Positions 23,516 to 34,399 of a stretch of DNA of 64,000 nt are shown piece by piece. The stretch comes from Symbiodinium natans (Eukaryota > Sar > Dinophyceae > Suessiales > Symbiodiniaceae), in NCBI GenBank assembly GCA_905221605.1, contig CAJNDS010001835.1, positions 26,601-90,600 of the forward strand. The letters run 5' to 3'. The position numbers and the translations under genes are program-made. The notes under the pieces are model-generated. The model had not been told where the DNA came from and made no database searches. It was given only the letters and a program-made list of their open reading frames with translations. Numbering within the stretch: position 1 is the stretch's first letter; every line of letters starts with the position of its first letter.

Positions 23516-23889
23516 TCAGCTGAATGTTTGATGGGATCCCGTCCAATTTTGCAGACCTACTGTTCCCTGGTCCCTTCGTTGACCACTCAAGTGCTGTGCT
23601 TGATTCTTCTCTGAAGTTGCAACTGGTCGGATCATCTCAGATGTGACCTCAACCCCCACCGGCCAGGGTGCTGGAAGCCACTGGCCAAGGTAAGCCCCGC
23701 AGCGAGCCACAGCAGAACCAGGCCTCCTGTCATGCACTGAGGAAAGGCTTTTTCCTGAGACCAACAACCGCTGCCTTCTGGCATACTGGTGTGTAAGAGG
23801 TGACGGTGTCCATCAGGTGCAAACAATCATTACTTGATGTGCAGTTTGCCCTCGGCCTTTGTAGAGCGAAGGGCCCCAAGCCTGCTTCG
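23516..23889 (-). CDS. Two-exon cluster, unknown protein
   Basis: An exon at 23889-23829 starts after ACCTGTAG and reads HEMRSRLGALRSTKAEGKLH. A second frame (about 23665-23516) reads VEVTSEMIRPVATSEKNQA, then HLSGQRRDQGTVGLQN, and ends with a stop. Both look like hydrophilic coding sequence in the common orientation. No domain is recognised. Confidence 0.4.
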
Positions 23890-25060
23890 CATTTCGTGAA
23901 CTACAGGTGTGCATGTGCTTGCAAAGGTTGCGCGAAGCCACCTGGGCCCCGTCGTCGACTTCAGTCGCCGATTCGCCTCCACATGGCCGCTTGTAAGAAA
24001 GCTGACACGTCCAGCACGCACTTGCCCTAACACCCTGACCCCTAACTCTCGCCTAAGCCTAGCCAAGCCTTTACCTCCACCCTATTCTGCGTGCCGCAGC
24101 CCTGCACTGTGATAAACCTACTCCCACAAACCCTCTAACACCAGTCTTTTGTTCTACACATATGTGGAATTTGAAAGAAACCGGCAAGGAATGGTAAACG
24201 AGCAAATGCTGCCAGTCAAAGGCATGCTTCTTAACGCGATGCCAGCCAGTATGCTCTGGAGCGCCAGCAGCTGCGCAGCTGCTTTCGCCTTACCTGCTCA
24301 TGATGAGATGTCTGGCCTTGTGCTACAGAAGTGGCTCTGGGAGACGGGCAAAGCAAGAACCAACAGGACTTGCGAACAGTAACTTTTTTGATCAGGCACC
24401 GTGCCAGGCAACTGAAAGGTTGGCAGCGGCCTCCCAGGGCACGATCCGTCAATAACACAGGCATGCTGCACCATTTTCGGCTTCTCTCTTCTTCTTCTTC
24501 TTCTTCTTCTTCTTCTTCTTCTTCTTCTGCGCACTTGAGGGCCCCCCCCAACTGGTTGGTCCGGTCGTGTCTGAGCCTGATGTTCAGGGGCGGCTCTCTT
24601 TGTCTCTCTTTCTTTTCTTCTTTCTTTCGAGGGGCTTCAGGGTCGAACCCCGGCGCCGGTTGCACGCCCCGGTTTCTGGTCAGCCGGGGTCTTCCAACGC
24701 TTCGCAACCATGTTGTACCCATCAAGCCGCAAGCCTACACATGTACCCTTAACTACCCATTTAGAGGATATCGTTGGTCTTCTTCGTTTACACAAAGGAG
24801 AGGAACCCCAAAGTCCCCCGTCCACGATTCTCTTTGAATTTTCTTTATTTCTTTGTGGGGCTGGGTGCGCCCCGGTGTTCGGAGCGAAAGAAAACTGCCG
24901 AAAGTGGGGGGTATCCCGATTTCTTTTTTTCTCCCTCTCTCTCTCTCTCTCCCTCTCTGTCTCTCACGACGTACTTCTCTGCATTATATACCAGTGTTCT
25001 AGATGTCTGCAAGTGATATTCGCAGACATATCCGTTACAGGCTTGTGCAGCTAAGAGGTC
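23890..25060. other. Interval with simple repeats, no supported gene
   Basis: A (TTC)n run lies at about 24485-24528 and polypyrimidine tracts at 24595-24635 and 24921-24965. A GGGTCGAACCCCGG word at 24640-24655 resembles a tRNA B box. The long frames here owe their length to the (TTC)n and CT-rich sequence. Confidence 0.5.
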
Positions 25061-26176
25061 CTACTCTGTAGCAGCCGTCTCCAACTGACGCTGCGCATGC
25101 CGCAGTAACATCTTCTTGGCAAACTCCTCAACAAAGGCCGGCTTCCTGATAACCCATCAGAGGAGCCACTCCCTCAGCAGCCCAATTAATTTGAAAGGCA
25201 CGCAGCACGAACTATTCTTGCGACGCCCGGACAACTTAAAATGGCTTCGATACAAATTTCCAGGCATGGTTTCTTGGACGGACCCCATGTAGCCTGCTGG
25301 CAGGCCGAACTGGCCAAGCAAAATGACAAAGACACTACTGACATCACAATCAGACCTCAATGCCAGGCCCTTGCCTCTGGGCGATGGGTTTGAGTCCACT
25401 CTCGGAGTGTTGAAACCCCGAGCTCTCGTGCCAAGATTGCTGCTGCGGGCACTGATACCTCAGCTGAATCAATTTGCAAATCCCATGAAGAATGCAGATG
25501 CGCTGGTGCTGGCCAGGCGATGGTTGAACTGGCGGCTACTTCGTGGTCGCAAAAGTAAACGTTGACTGCACATCAGGCAAGTCACGATGGGACTCGCAGC
25601 ATGCTCCACTAGCAAAACCAAGGTGGAGGAGACCAGAAGCTTGTCCTCCCAAAGCAGGAGCAGGGCATGGTCGAATCTTGCTCAGCGTACGCGCACTATC
25701 GATTCAAGCACACCCAAACACGGGGAAACAGAGCACATGTCCGCCAGAGGATCGAGAAGAGCTCCCAAGGAAGTTTGCTGCTTCCACCGTCGGGCAAGGA
25801 AGCCATCAAACCAGTCCTCATTGCTTCAAGATTTTGGCATAGATTGCCTCAAATCACGTGTGCTGATTCTCCCAGTCATCTTCTGTTCAGCACAGGAGCC
25901 GTTATGGCAGCGGCACCGAAGAGCACAGCGGTCACACCGTGGAGCTCCAAATACCTGTGAGTGCCAAGTGCCAAAGGTACGAAGCATGCACACACACACA
26001 CCTGCTCAACGTCCGGCAGAGAAAGCCTTAAGTCTAAAAGTAACGCTGCTGATATCTCTTGATGCTTGATACCTGCTCGGTGTACCAAGATACCAGGTGC
26101 CGAGGATCCCTGGCACAGCGACCAGACGCAGGGCTGTAAGCGCATTGGGCACTGTCTGCCAGTCCTTCAGATGAGG
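25061..26176 (-). CDS. CDP-alcohol phosphatidyltransferase, probably phosphatidylglycerophosphate synthase (PgsA-like)
   Basis: Five exons rebuild the family core. 26176-26094 reads [18 protein letters not shown]. 25954-25900 is a membrane stretch. 25816-25742 reads [11 protein letters not shown] then LGALLDPLA. 25645-25594 reads [17 protein letters not shown]. 25442-25375 reads [17 protein letters not shown]. Together they give the DxxDGxxAR...GxxxDxxxD catalytic signature and the RELxVSxLRE segment of PgsA-type enzymes, which make PGP from CDP-diacylglycerol and glycerol-3-phosphate for PG or cardiolipin. Donors are GT, GC, GA, GT, GC; acceptors are AG|G at two of the four internal junctions or more. 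A tentative exon starts at 25293 (ATWGPSKK, near the family GKxKT motif). A basic helix [19 protein letters not shown] ends at a stop at 25061 and may be the C-terminus. The 5' part, with any targeting peptide, is not found. Confidence 0.85.
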
Positions 26177-28066
26177 CTGCAGGTGGCCCTTTGGCCCTTT
26201 GCCAAGATCAGACAACACAACATGGACCATACTTGAACCTGTAAGAATGCTGAAGCATACGGCAACCACGGAACACAAGCACACCCTTTATGCTGAGATG
26301 GCCAGATGTGCTGTCTGATGCTTGACATCAACACGTCGGCAACCTGATCAGGACATTTGAAGACTGTCCTCCTTCTTGCGCGGAGGGTTCGACGTGCTGG
26401 GTTGGGCAAGGCAGCGCCTACTCCATAGGTGCACGACCTGTCTCTGACCTGGTGCAATTTGATGCGCTGCCAATGGGATCCTAGACTTCCAGACGCGACT
26501 GCGGAGCATGTAGGACTTGAGTAGGAAGCTGTGCGAATCCTGAAAACAGAACCTACGAGCGCGCGACACAGTATTGTACATCACGAATGACGAGTATCGG
26601 CCTTTCCCTGGTCCATGAAGTCTTGCAGCTGCTCTGCAGGATTGGCAACGGGAGCTACTGGCTCGAAGTGCCCACAGCATCATTCTCGCAAACTTGTTCG
26701 TCCAAGGACTGGAGTCTTCTGAAGCTTAGCGGTTGTAAACAGAAGTCAATCCAACGCCACATCTTTTCACAATCGAACTTGCTTTCCGGACCACATGCCG
26801 GACGATGCAATTCGTGAAGCCTCTATGGTAATAGTTGGTAGCGAAAGAAATCCCAAGTATGTAATGTATGCGGTAATCATTGGAGTGAATATCTGTGCAA
26901 TTTCATTTGTGTTGCTGGGAGCCCATGGCCGCAATACACAGGTCACGCAGACAAACGGACAAACCCACCCACACTCTCGCTCAGTCGCACTCGCACTCGC
27001 TCGCTCTCTCTTTCTCTCTTTCTCTGTTTTCTTCTCGGGGCTTGCTCTCTCAGGTCCCCACGCTGTCGTGGCGGCTTACACTCTCGCTGTCGCTCTCGCT
27101 TCTTCTTCTCTCCCCTCCTGTGGGAGGAGCTCCAGACAGAGTCCGCTCGTGACACTTCCCCTCATCTCCCTGGGTTATGTGGGCTTTCGAGTCTCACCAC
27201 CCACCATACCCAAACCGAGAGTAGTCCATGTGCGAAACCGCCACCGTGAAGTCACTCGGCACGCATGGCCAAGTGGGGCGTTATGGTGTCGTTGCTTGCC
27301 TCCCTCACTGTTGAAACATAGCCAGCTGCAGGGGGGCCTCTGGCCTTGATGCACGCTTGATGCCAAGGTTTTTCTCCCACACGTGGTTTCTCCTTGCGCC
27401 CCTGCTTCCCTCAGCAGTAGGACTGGCTTTTTGCGAGCTCCTCCTGTGGGAGCATCTGGCGCCGCCCTCAGAAGTAGGTGTGTAGGTGTGGAACGCTCTC
27501 GAACTTATCTTCAACAATTGTGAGCCGTCCTCTATCAAACATAGCCAGCGACTGCAATGATCTCCTTGAGGGTTAGCTTGGTGAGGTCGGGCCTACACCA
27601 ACCCCTCTCTCTCACTTTTCTTTCTTTCTTTCTTACGTGGGACCAGGGGTCAGGCCCCAGCCGCATTCGCCCGCCCCTGTTTGCGGTGCACTGTGGGTCG
27701 AGAGCCTCCCCCCCCCCCCCCCTGCAATAACAATACTGGAGCCCCCACATACATACTTCCCTAATTCCGACCACTCGGTACCCCTTTGCTATTTCTGCCG
27801 TATGCTGCCTGATTCTTGGTACTTGGCCCCATTATAACAAAACTTAGCCCCCCTAGCACCCCCAGCTATACGGCATTTGTTGGTCCTCGGCAGCAGTGAA
27901 ACCGTCTGCGCGTTTGAGTGTGTGCTTTACGCACAATTCGGGCCGTGAATCTTTTCCCCTCACAGTCTCTCTCTCTCTCTCTCTCTCGTTCCTGCGCACT
28001 CAGCTTGTTGAAGCTTGGCATCTGCAAAGTGGTCTCCTGGCACGGCGATTTTCCAACCCTCATTGA
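26177..28066. other. Interval with possible 5' exons and simple repeats
   Basis: A minus frame near 26352-26230, after TGATCAG|, reads VADVLMSSIRQHIWPSQ and could be an exon of the phosphatidyltransferase gene. The rest holds polypyrimidine tracts (26985-27125, 27600-27632, 27963-27990) and a poly-C run (27706-27721). I see no other gene. Confidence 0.4.
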
Positions 28067-29002
28067 TCAGCTCTTTGTGGCGAGGGTCAAAACGCACGGC
28101 ATCTGGAGGCGGCACGGTTGATTAGGGCCACTCCTCTTCTCCTCGGTCCCTTTTGTCACTGCGGCCTCGATAGCCTGAAGCTGCTCTGGGGTCTGGCCTG
28201 CTAGCAGCGCAGCCGTGCGGCCTGTACCGTCTCGAAATGCCACAAACGTGTCCCTTGGATCCTCCACCTCCCAACACATGGACACCTCTCTGGACACAAC
28301 CTGCCCGAATCCTATGGCAGTGAGTGTCTGAGCGGTATCTGTTGCATCTGCAAAACGGAAGAAGGGAGGCGCTTCTGGCAATGGAACATTTGGGTTCCCG
28401 TGTTCCTGCACAGCCGCGTGCACAAGGGCAAGCGCCTCTGTTGATGGAGTGGGTGCCCAAACAGTAAAGCCGAGGCGGCCACCGGGGCGCAAAACTCGCA
28501 ACGCCTCAGCAAAAAAGGCCTCAGGCTCAGGAAGATGCAAAACCCCAAAGCTGCATGCCACGGCGTCGAAGCTCTCCGCATCGAATGGCATGCGGGCAGC
28601 ATCTGCTTCCACACATTGGACGATCTCTGAGCCCAGTGATTGCGACAGCCGATTCTGCGCAAGTTCGAGCATCTTCTTCGCAAAGTCCACCGCAACAACT
28701 TTTGCACCAGCCTTCGCAGCTTCCTCTGCAACGAAACCGGGCCCGGTTGCCACATCCAGCAAGTGGCAAGTCTTGCGACATCCTATGCCTGCCAAGAGAT
28801 CCGGGATGCACTGCCGAGTCAAGGATCCCCACCCCTTGTCGTAAGCATGTACCGCCTTCTGCCAGTTGCGATGCTCAAGCGCAGCAAACTCCGAAGCGCT
28901 GCTCCCGAAGTTTGCCTGCCGAAGGCAAGCTGATCCTGGCTTGAGTGAGCAGGCCGAAACCTTGCCCAGCTGTCGGAACCATGCTGCTACACCGTAGTGC
29001 AT
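28067..29002 (-). CDS. Class I SAM-dependent methyltransferase (UbiE/type 11-like)
   Basis: A single uninterrupted frame. An upstream in-frame ATG at 29047 exists, but the one at 29002 (MHYGVAAWFRQLGKVSACS) gives a short basic N-terminus that could be an organelle-targeting peptide, so it is preferred. The domain shows motif I DVATGPG, an acidic residue ending strand 2 (VVAVDFA), motif II FDAVACSFGVLHL and LRVLRPGGRL. It ends with LQMPCVLTLATK, as in stand-alone type 11 methyltransferases. It would methylate a small molecule; the substrate cannot be told from sequence. It has no introns, unlike most neighbours, and stops cleanly at 28067. Confidence 0.85.
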   Translation of the reverse strand: MHYGVAAWFRQLGKVSACSLKPGSACLRQANFGSSASEFAALEHRNWQKAVHAYDKGWGSLTRQCIPDLLAGIGCRKTCHLLDVATGPGFVAEEAAKAGAKVVAVDFAKKMLELAQNRLSQSLGSEIVQCVEADAARMPFDAESFDAVACSFGVLHLPEPEAFFAEALRVLRPGGRLGFTVWAPTPSTEALALVHAAVQEHGNPNVPLPEAPPFFRFADATDTAQTLTAIGFGQVVSREVSMCWEVEDPRDTFVAFRDGTGRTAALLAGQTPEQLQAIEAAVTKGTEEKRSGPNQPCRLQMPCVLTLATKS

Positions 29003-29839
29003 CCCTGCTACGACTTGGATGAATGAAAGTTGACAGGGCACAACCAATGATCAACATGCATGAGTTCGAGTGCTGACTCTGCCATCTCTCTACCCAAGCT
29101 TCTTCCAACATGTTTTCCCTGGTCATGAGTTGATTGAGCTGTTACTGTAGCGGCTCGCATGCACTTGCACCACGGCTGGCACATCCACTGCACTCAAGCT
29201 CAACCCGCACACCGATTCAGTAAGCTCACTTCCAATTATCCTTTCAAGCCTTTCAGCAGCACTGTCTTCATGCACTGCCTAGGCCTGACTTTGCAAAGGC
29301 TGTGAAACGTCAAAGGGCTCGAAACAAATGAGCTGCGACATCTGTTCGAGGGCAAGACACCAAGCAATTTGACCATTGTACTTTCAAGTCCCGCCCGTGT
29401 GGGCTGAGCTTCTATAAGCAGTGATTATTGAAAGCGTCTGCCTGGTGTTCCTCCAGCCATGCAAGCGAGTGACACCTCCACTGCTCTGGAAGCTTCACTT
29501 GCAGGAGGATCCGCTGCGCAGATTGCCACGTTGTCAGCATTGGAGGTCCCTCATCCTGCATCGGTCCTGCATCTGAGCATGCTAGTTACTGCTAGTTATG
29601 CAGTTAACGGCAGCTGCAGTGCTCAATTGGAGACACAAAGTTGGAACCGCAAGCTCCTTCAAACCTGGCGAAAGCTGACAGGTTTCGGTCCTTGACTTCC
29701 CAGCAAAGCTGGCGTCATCTCGCCGTGCCCTTCAAATGGCAAATCTTGGGAATTTTCAAGGGTGCAAGGTGGACACCCTGAGATGTGCTCGCCGATGGTG
29801 AATATGTCAAATCATCCCGCCTAGACGCACACACACAAA

Positions 29840-30354
29840 GATTCTGCCTTGGATCCTCTCTGGCAGAGCCGTTCCTCCACCGCGGCCACTCGTGCAATCC
29901 TGAGGCTGCTCAAGCATCCCAACATGTCATCATGTTGCTTGCCATACTTTGACTAAGAGGTCAAGCCGCATCTCAGCTTGCTCATCCTCTAGGCGCTGGA
30001 GCAAGTCATCACGCTCCTTGCGGTTGGGTTCTGCTGTGAAGGTGAGGTCGGAATCCGTGTAAGCCATGCCCTGTCCACATGCTTGTTTTTGGGCCTGTGA
30101 AACATCATTCTGGTCTAACTAGAGGCAGAGTAAAGAATTGTCAACCACAGCGGTTAGGAGCTGCCACCCCTCAAACAATTGAGTTTGTCAACGCAATACG
30201 GAGCAGCATTTGGTAGTTGTCCTTGGCCACAGCTGCATGCTCCTCCCGAAGCGAAGCCATCTGCTTTTGCAAGGCTTTGACGTCGTCCTGTCTCCAGCAG
30301 TGATGCTTTTGCGCGCTTTTGTCTTTCGTCCTTCTGGATGCTGGAAACTTTCAT
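29840..30354 (-). CDS. Coiled-coil protein, several exons
   Basis: Hydrophilic helical exons in the common orientation. A possible start at 30354 reads MKVSSIQKDERQKRAKASL. The exon at 30287 to about 30178, after GAGACAG|, reads DDVKALQKQMASLREEHAA, then DNYQMLLRIALTNS. The exon at 30095 to about 29953, after TCACAG|, contains AYTDSDLTFTAEPNRKERD, then LLQRLEDEQAEMRLDLLVK, and ends near AAA|GTATGG. A further short exon near 29895-29850 reads VAAVEERLCQRGSK before a GC. Charge and Leu spacing indicate a coiled coil. Function unknown. Confidence 0.6.
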
Positions 30355-30503
30355 CCCGCACTCCCCAAGTTAAACTACCCTGCTCTACAGCAAGCCCAAG
30401 ATTGGCTGTCAATTTAAGTCTTCGAGGCTATGTGATTCCCTTCCTGAACATTCGGAGTCCATCCCCGCACAATTTTCTGGTGTTTGCCTTCCATGCTCGG
30501 CCT

Positions 30504-32357
30504 TCACAAGCGGTGAGAGCCCTGGTGAGAGACCTCGTGAGAGCGCTGTCGGAAAAACTGGCGGCGTTGCTTGGCGGCAACCATCACCGGATCCCAGTGT
30601 TCTGACTGCCTACGCACCAGAGTCTGCTGGCGCAGCAGTTCCTGGTTGGTGCGGGCCGTTTCCACACCGGGGATGCCGCCCATGTAATGGGACTCCACAT
30701 TTCTCCCAGCCTCAAGACGTTCGGACACCACCTCCATCATTTTCGCCGGGTCAAGGCCAACGAACTTTGAAGCTTCCTCAATGAAATGCAATGCCTCGTA
30801 TTTTGAGGTGATTCCAAGGTGAATTAGCCTTGTTCGGAAATCTGCTTCGTTTGCATCTTCCAAGCCAAAGGGTCCACCTTCACAGTAGCGATGCATGGCT
30901 TTCACCAACGGGCTTTCGATGGGAAGTTGGCCTTCGCCGCTTTCGCCTGCCTCTTCATCCTCCAGTCCAACCATCGACCTTTGCATGTGCAGGGCAGGTG
31001 ATGTAGTCTCTCCCAAAATCTTGTCTTTGGAGTCTCCGGAAGACGTTTGCAGTGAAGGGCAGTAGGACAGGAAGTTGCCAGTGGAAAAGAACAGTACAAT
31101 GGACATTCCACAGCCAGCATAGATGCCGTTGGAAACGCTATAGGTGAAGGGCTGGAAGATGGCACATAGAAATGCTGGCAGTGCATCCAGCATATTCCAC
31201 CACTGAATTTCCCTGGCCTCGCCGGTCATGGACACGCCCACGAGCACCAGCACCGGAGAGACAGCGCACTCTGGCACCGCGGAAGCAAGAGGGGACAGAA
31301 CGAAGGCAGTGAGAAGCGAGTAGATGCCAATAACCACCGAAACCAAGCCTGTGCGCCCACCGTCTCTAATGCCAGCTGCAGCAGACATGCTCACGAAGAT
31401 TGGGGCAGTCCCAAGAAATGCCGATAGAATCGTACCAAGACCACTTGAAACAAATACCGCAGTGCTGCCTCGGACGCTTCCGTCCTCGGCAAGAAGGCCG
31501 GCCATCTTTGCACTTCCGATGATGGCGCCACTCAACGAGAAGAGTAGCATAAGTAACAATGAGGCAACTTCGGCCCATGCCCGCTCGCTTGCCAACATCC
31601 CAAACTGCAGCTCGACGAAGTGGACGCCCTGTAAGGAGAAGAACTTGCTTGGCCAGTCGTCGAGCAGCCACCAGGAAGCCAGAGTGGCACTCAGCATGCC
31701 AATGAGAACAGACCCAGTAACAGCATTATAAAGCATGGACGCGGTGAAGATCAAAGAGACTATTGAAACTTGACAGGGCAAGCTGTGCAGGTCTCCAAGG
31801 GCGACTATATCTTCGCCCTTGTCTGCCACGATGACGCCAATAGACTTCAAACCAATAAATGCTGTCAGCAGGCCAGTGCCCACAAGCAGACCATACTTGA
31901 TGCTCAAGGGCATGAGGCCCAGAATCATCCGAAGCATGGGCGTAAGCGAAAGCACAACAAGGACCAAGCCAGAGGCAGCTGATATCCCAAGGGCTTCATG
32001 CACCTCAAAAAGATGAGGTCCTACTAAGCTATATGCTATGTACACGTTCGGTCCCACCGATGGAACCATTCCTAGTGGAAGATTGCTGAGCAGCCCCGAG
32101 ATGATGCAGGTCACGCCAGCAGCAAATGCGCCGCTAACAAGCTGCATCTCGGAGTCCAGCCCTGCGTGTTGCATGATGTGCGCATTCACAACGAAATTGT
32201 TTGCTGTTGCCAGAAAGGCAGTTGTCCCAGCCCGAAATTCTGTTGCAAGCGTGCTTCCACGCTTCGACACGGAGAAGAACCGGTCGATTTCGTCCAACCA
32301 GGCAGGGCTGTCATGGAGTGTGGTGGCAGCCAAAAGTGGTGCGGAGACCTCTTCCAT
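30504..32357 (-). CDS. AzgA-type purine permease (NCS2 / xanthine-uracil-adenine permease family)
   Basis: One uninterrupted 617-codon frame starting at an ATG that fits the family start (FFSVSKRGS then TEFRAGTTAFLA, residues 27-50). Hallmarks are PSVGPNVYIAYS (residues 99-110, the family's substrate-site GxNxxxAY segment) and SAAAGIRDGGRTGL (residues 325-338, the diagnostic GGRTG motif). About 12 hydrophobic segments precede residue 460. The last 150 residues are a soluble charged tail absent from bacterial AzgA. The protein should import adenine, guanine or hypoxanthine across the plasma or an organelle membrane, with a proton or sodium ion. It is intronless in an intron-rich neighbourhood. 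Confidence 0.92.
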   Translation of the reverse strand: MEEVSAPLLAATTLHDSPAWLDEIDRFFSVSKRGSTLATEFRAGTTAFLATANNFVVNAHIMQHAGLDSEMQLVSGAFAAGVTCIISGLLSNLPLGMVPSVGPNVYIAYSLVGPHLFEVHEALGISAASGLVLVVLSLTPMLRMILGLMPLSIKYGLLVGTGLLTAFIGLKSIGVIVADKGEDIVALGDLHSLPCQVSIVSLIFTASMLYNAVTGSVLIGMLSATLASWWLLDDWPSKFFSLQGVHFVELQFGMLASERAWAEVASLLLMLLFSLSGAIIGSAKMAGLLAEDGSVRGSTAVFVSSGLGTILSAFLGTAPIFVSMSAAAGIRDGGRTGLVSVVIGIYSLLTAFVLSPLASAVPECAVSPVLVLVGVSMTGEAREIQWWNMLDALPAFLCAIFQPFTYSVSNGIYAGCGMSIVLFFSTGNFLSYCPSLQTSSGDSKDKILGETTSPALHMQRSMVGLEDEEAGESGEGQLPIESPLVKAMHRYCEGGPFGLEDANEADFRTRLIHLGITSKYEALHFIEEASKFVGLDPAKMMEVVSERLEAGRNVESHYMGGIPGVETARTNQELLRQQTLVRRQSEHWDPVMVAAKQRRQFFRQRSHEVSHQGSHRL

Positions 32358-33324
32358 GGTGACGCCAAAAAGCGAAAGCTACATGCGATCGTAACTGCAT
32401 TTAACTGCCACTTCTAGCAAGTGTGTCCACTGCTCTTCGCATCTTTTCGCCCTAACTTTCAGTTTGCCGCTTCATGCGGCTTGATTTCAGAAGCTGGCGG
32501 CAGTTTGCCATTTTCCTGAGAAACTGGGTTGCGACAGCCTAGTTGTAGCAAGCAAACCACATCCACTCATTTCAGGGTTGCCTGGCTGCGCTCCAGGCGA
32601 TGCGAGATATCCTGTGCACCAGCCAGAAGTGACTAGGCCAACACAGCATGCACTTTCTACTAAGCTTGCTCTCAAGTCCGAAGTGAGCGGCGAAGCATTG
32701 TATGTCCAGTACGCGACAGTTCAGCACATCTAGGCCTAACCCAAGTTCGTACTGAATTGACACCCTTCTGCAAGAGTCGTCGCCTCGACCTCCTCGCGAC
32801 TTTGTTGTCGCGCCTGGCCTTAAATGAGCGTAGGGGCGCGACATGCCAAGTTAAGGACAGCTCCAGGACTCCTGAATGTTGTTTTTATTTGCTCTTGTGA
32901 TGTTGTTTTGGGGGTACTCTTGTGGCACAGTTACAATCGTCGAGCACAACGTCCACAGCAACAACGCTGCGGTGGGTTTCGCACCCTTGGCCCCAGTCTT
33001 GTGGGTCATCCCGTGGCTCTGGCCACAGCAAGAGAGTGGGCGTGGTGGCGGTGGTTATCTGCTCAGTTTAACTCTTGTATTATTGGTTGGGATGATTTGG
33101 GATGCCTACGCCGGGGCCTGCACCTTGCGAAATAGCCTAGGAGAGCGGCTTGTCAGGATTTCAACCTTGTGACGGTTTAGGAAAGCCTGCCTTCACACGC
33201 CTTCACTACTGTAGCTGCTGGGAGAAATCTCAATGCCGGTGTAAGGCAAGTTAGAAGTTGAGGTTGTAGGAAATCTGCTTCTTCTTTTGCTGACGATGCG
33301 CGCTACAAGATGGCATTTGAAAGG
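32358..33324. other. Upstream region of the permease gene
   Basis: No supported exon. A short minus stretch near 33290-33200 (AKEEADFLQPQLLT) might be the last exon of the next gene upstream. Overlapping 60-100-codon frames have no domain. Confidence 0.4.
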
Positions 33325-33933
33325 TCAAGACAAGATGACAAGAGCGTTTGAGAGAAGGGAAAAGGTTTCATGAGCAAGCAGTAGCTTATAGCTTTGAGCC
33401 GCGGGGCGTGCAGAGTCGAGTTGCGCCCGCAAGTCCTTCTCAGTCTCCTCCAGGCACAAGTTGACTCAGAAAACAGTACGTAGCACTAGCACGCAACTCT
33501 TGGTCTTTTCCCGTGCTGTGGAACACCGCACTATGCCGCATCTTCGTAGTAAGATCCACGACCTCGAAGTTCGTACTAGCACTTTGCAGAAAGCCCGGAT
33601 TTGAGCAACTCCGGACTCAAAGCCTCCTCTTGGCTTGTCCGTCTTTGCCTCCACTTCGGGCTTAGGTTTCGGGTGTCCTGGCTCCTAGTCCTAGTGTTCC
33701 TCGCAGCACGCCTGGTTTTGCGTAGAAGCGCACAATTCGCCACTTGTTGACTGGCAGTATGACCCTGTGAGAGGATCTAGAACGTGTCCCGGCTGGACTG
33801 CGCCAAATCCAAACAAATCTTCTGGAATCGTCCCAGCCGCAACACATGTGCCAAGATACTCCCGAATACCCACTGTGGCTCGTTGTGGCAGTGCCGGCAG
33901 CCCGAAAGGGCGTGACCACAATTGTCCAAGCAA
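33325..33933 (-). CDS. Exon cluster, unknown protein with helical C-terminal part
   Basis: The exon at 33933 to about 33763 starts after ATCATCAG| and contains VGIREYLGTCVAAGTIPED, then FGFGAVQPGHVLDPLTG. The next frame (about 33663-33560) reads EVEAKTDKPRGGFESGVAQ. A third (33464-33325), after TCTGAG|, reads CLEETEKDLRAQLDSARPA, then QSYKLLLAHETFSLLSNA, and ends at a stop. No family recognised. Confidence 0.45.
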
Positions 33934-34399
33934 CTGATGATTATGGTTCATTTATGTTCCTCTCCATACCAAGCAAAGTCTTACTTAACAAACCCTCACA
34001 TTGCCTCACCTTTCAGGTTGGACGACTCTGGACGACTCAGGAAGTAAGCCTGACATATATAGCCTGGGCATTTGTGACTTTGTGAGGCAGGATTTATGCG
34101 GCCGTCTTGCTACATCGTTGACGGAGATGCGTAATTGAATCGGACTGTCGGCGGGTCATCAAGCGAGATGCGCTGCTGGCACTAGAACCATCAACTCAGC
34201 GGCCGAGGGCCAACGTCTAGGATGACGGCATTTTTGGTGGTGTGGCTCCCCCCAAGATCCACAGTCAGCCCCCGAAAAAGTCAAGCCCACTCTGTCGACA
34301 TGGCTCCTCCCAAGTGTAGCGATCTGATTCTGCCTTCCGGGCAGCACAGGTTGTGGGACAAACTCGATGCATGCCGGCTTGCACCTGCCACGTTAGTCC

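Noticed and set aside
24640-24656. GGGTCGAACCCCGG and a similar GCTTGAACCCTGC near 7388, like tRNA B boxes
   Set aside because: No A box, no cloverleaf and no visible repeated unit; not enough to call a tRNA or SINE.
28449-28944. Plus-strand frames opposite the methyltransferase
   Set aside because: Shadows of a clear minus-strand domain.
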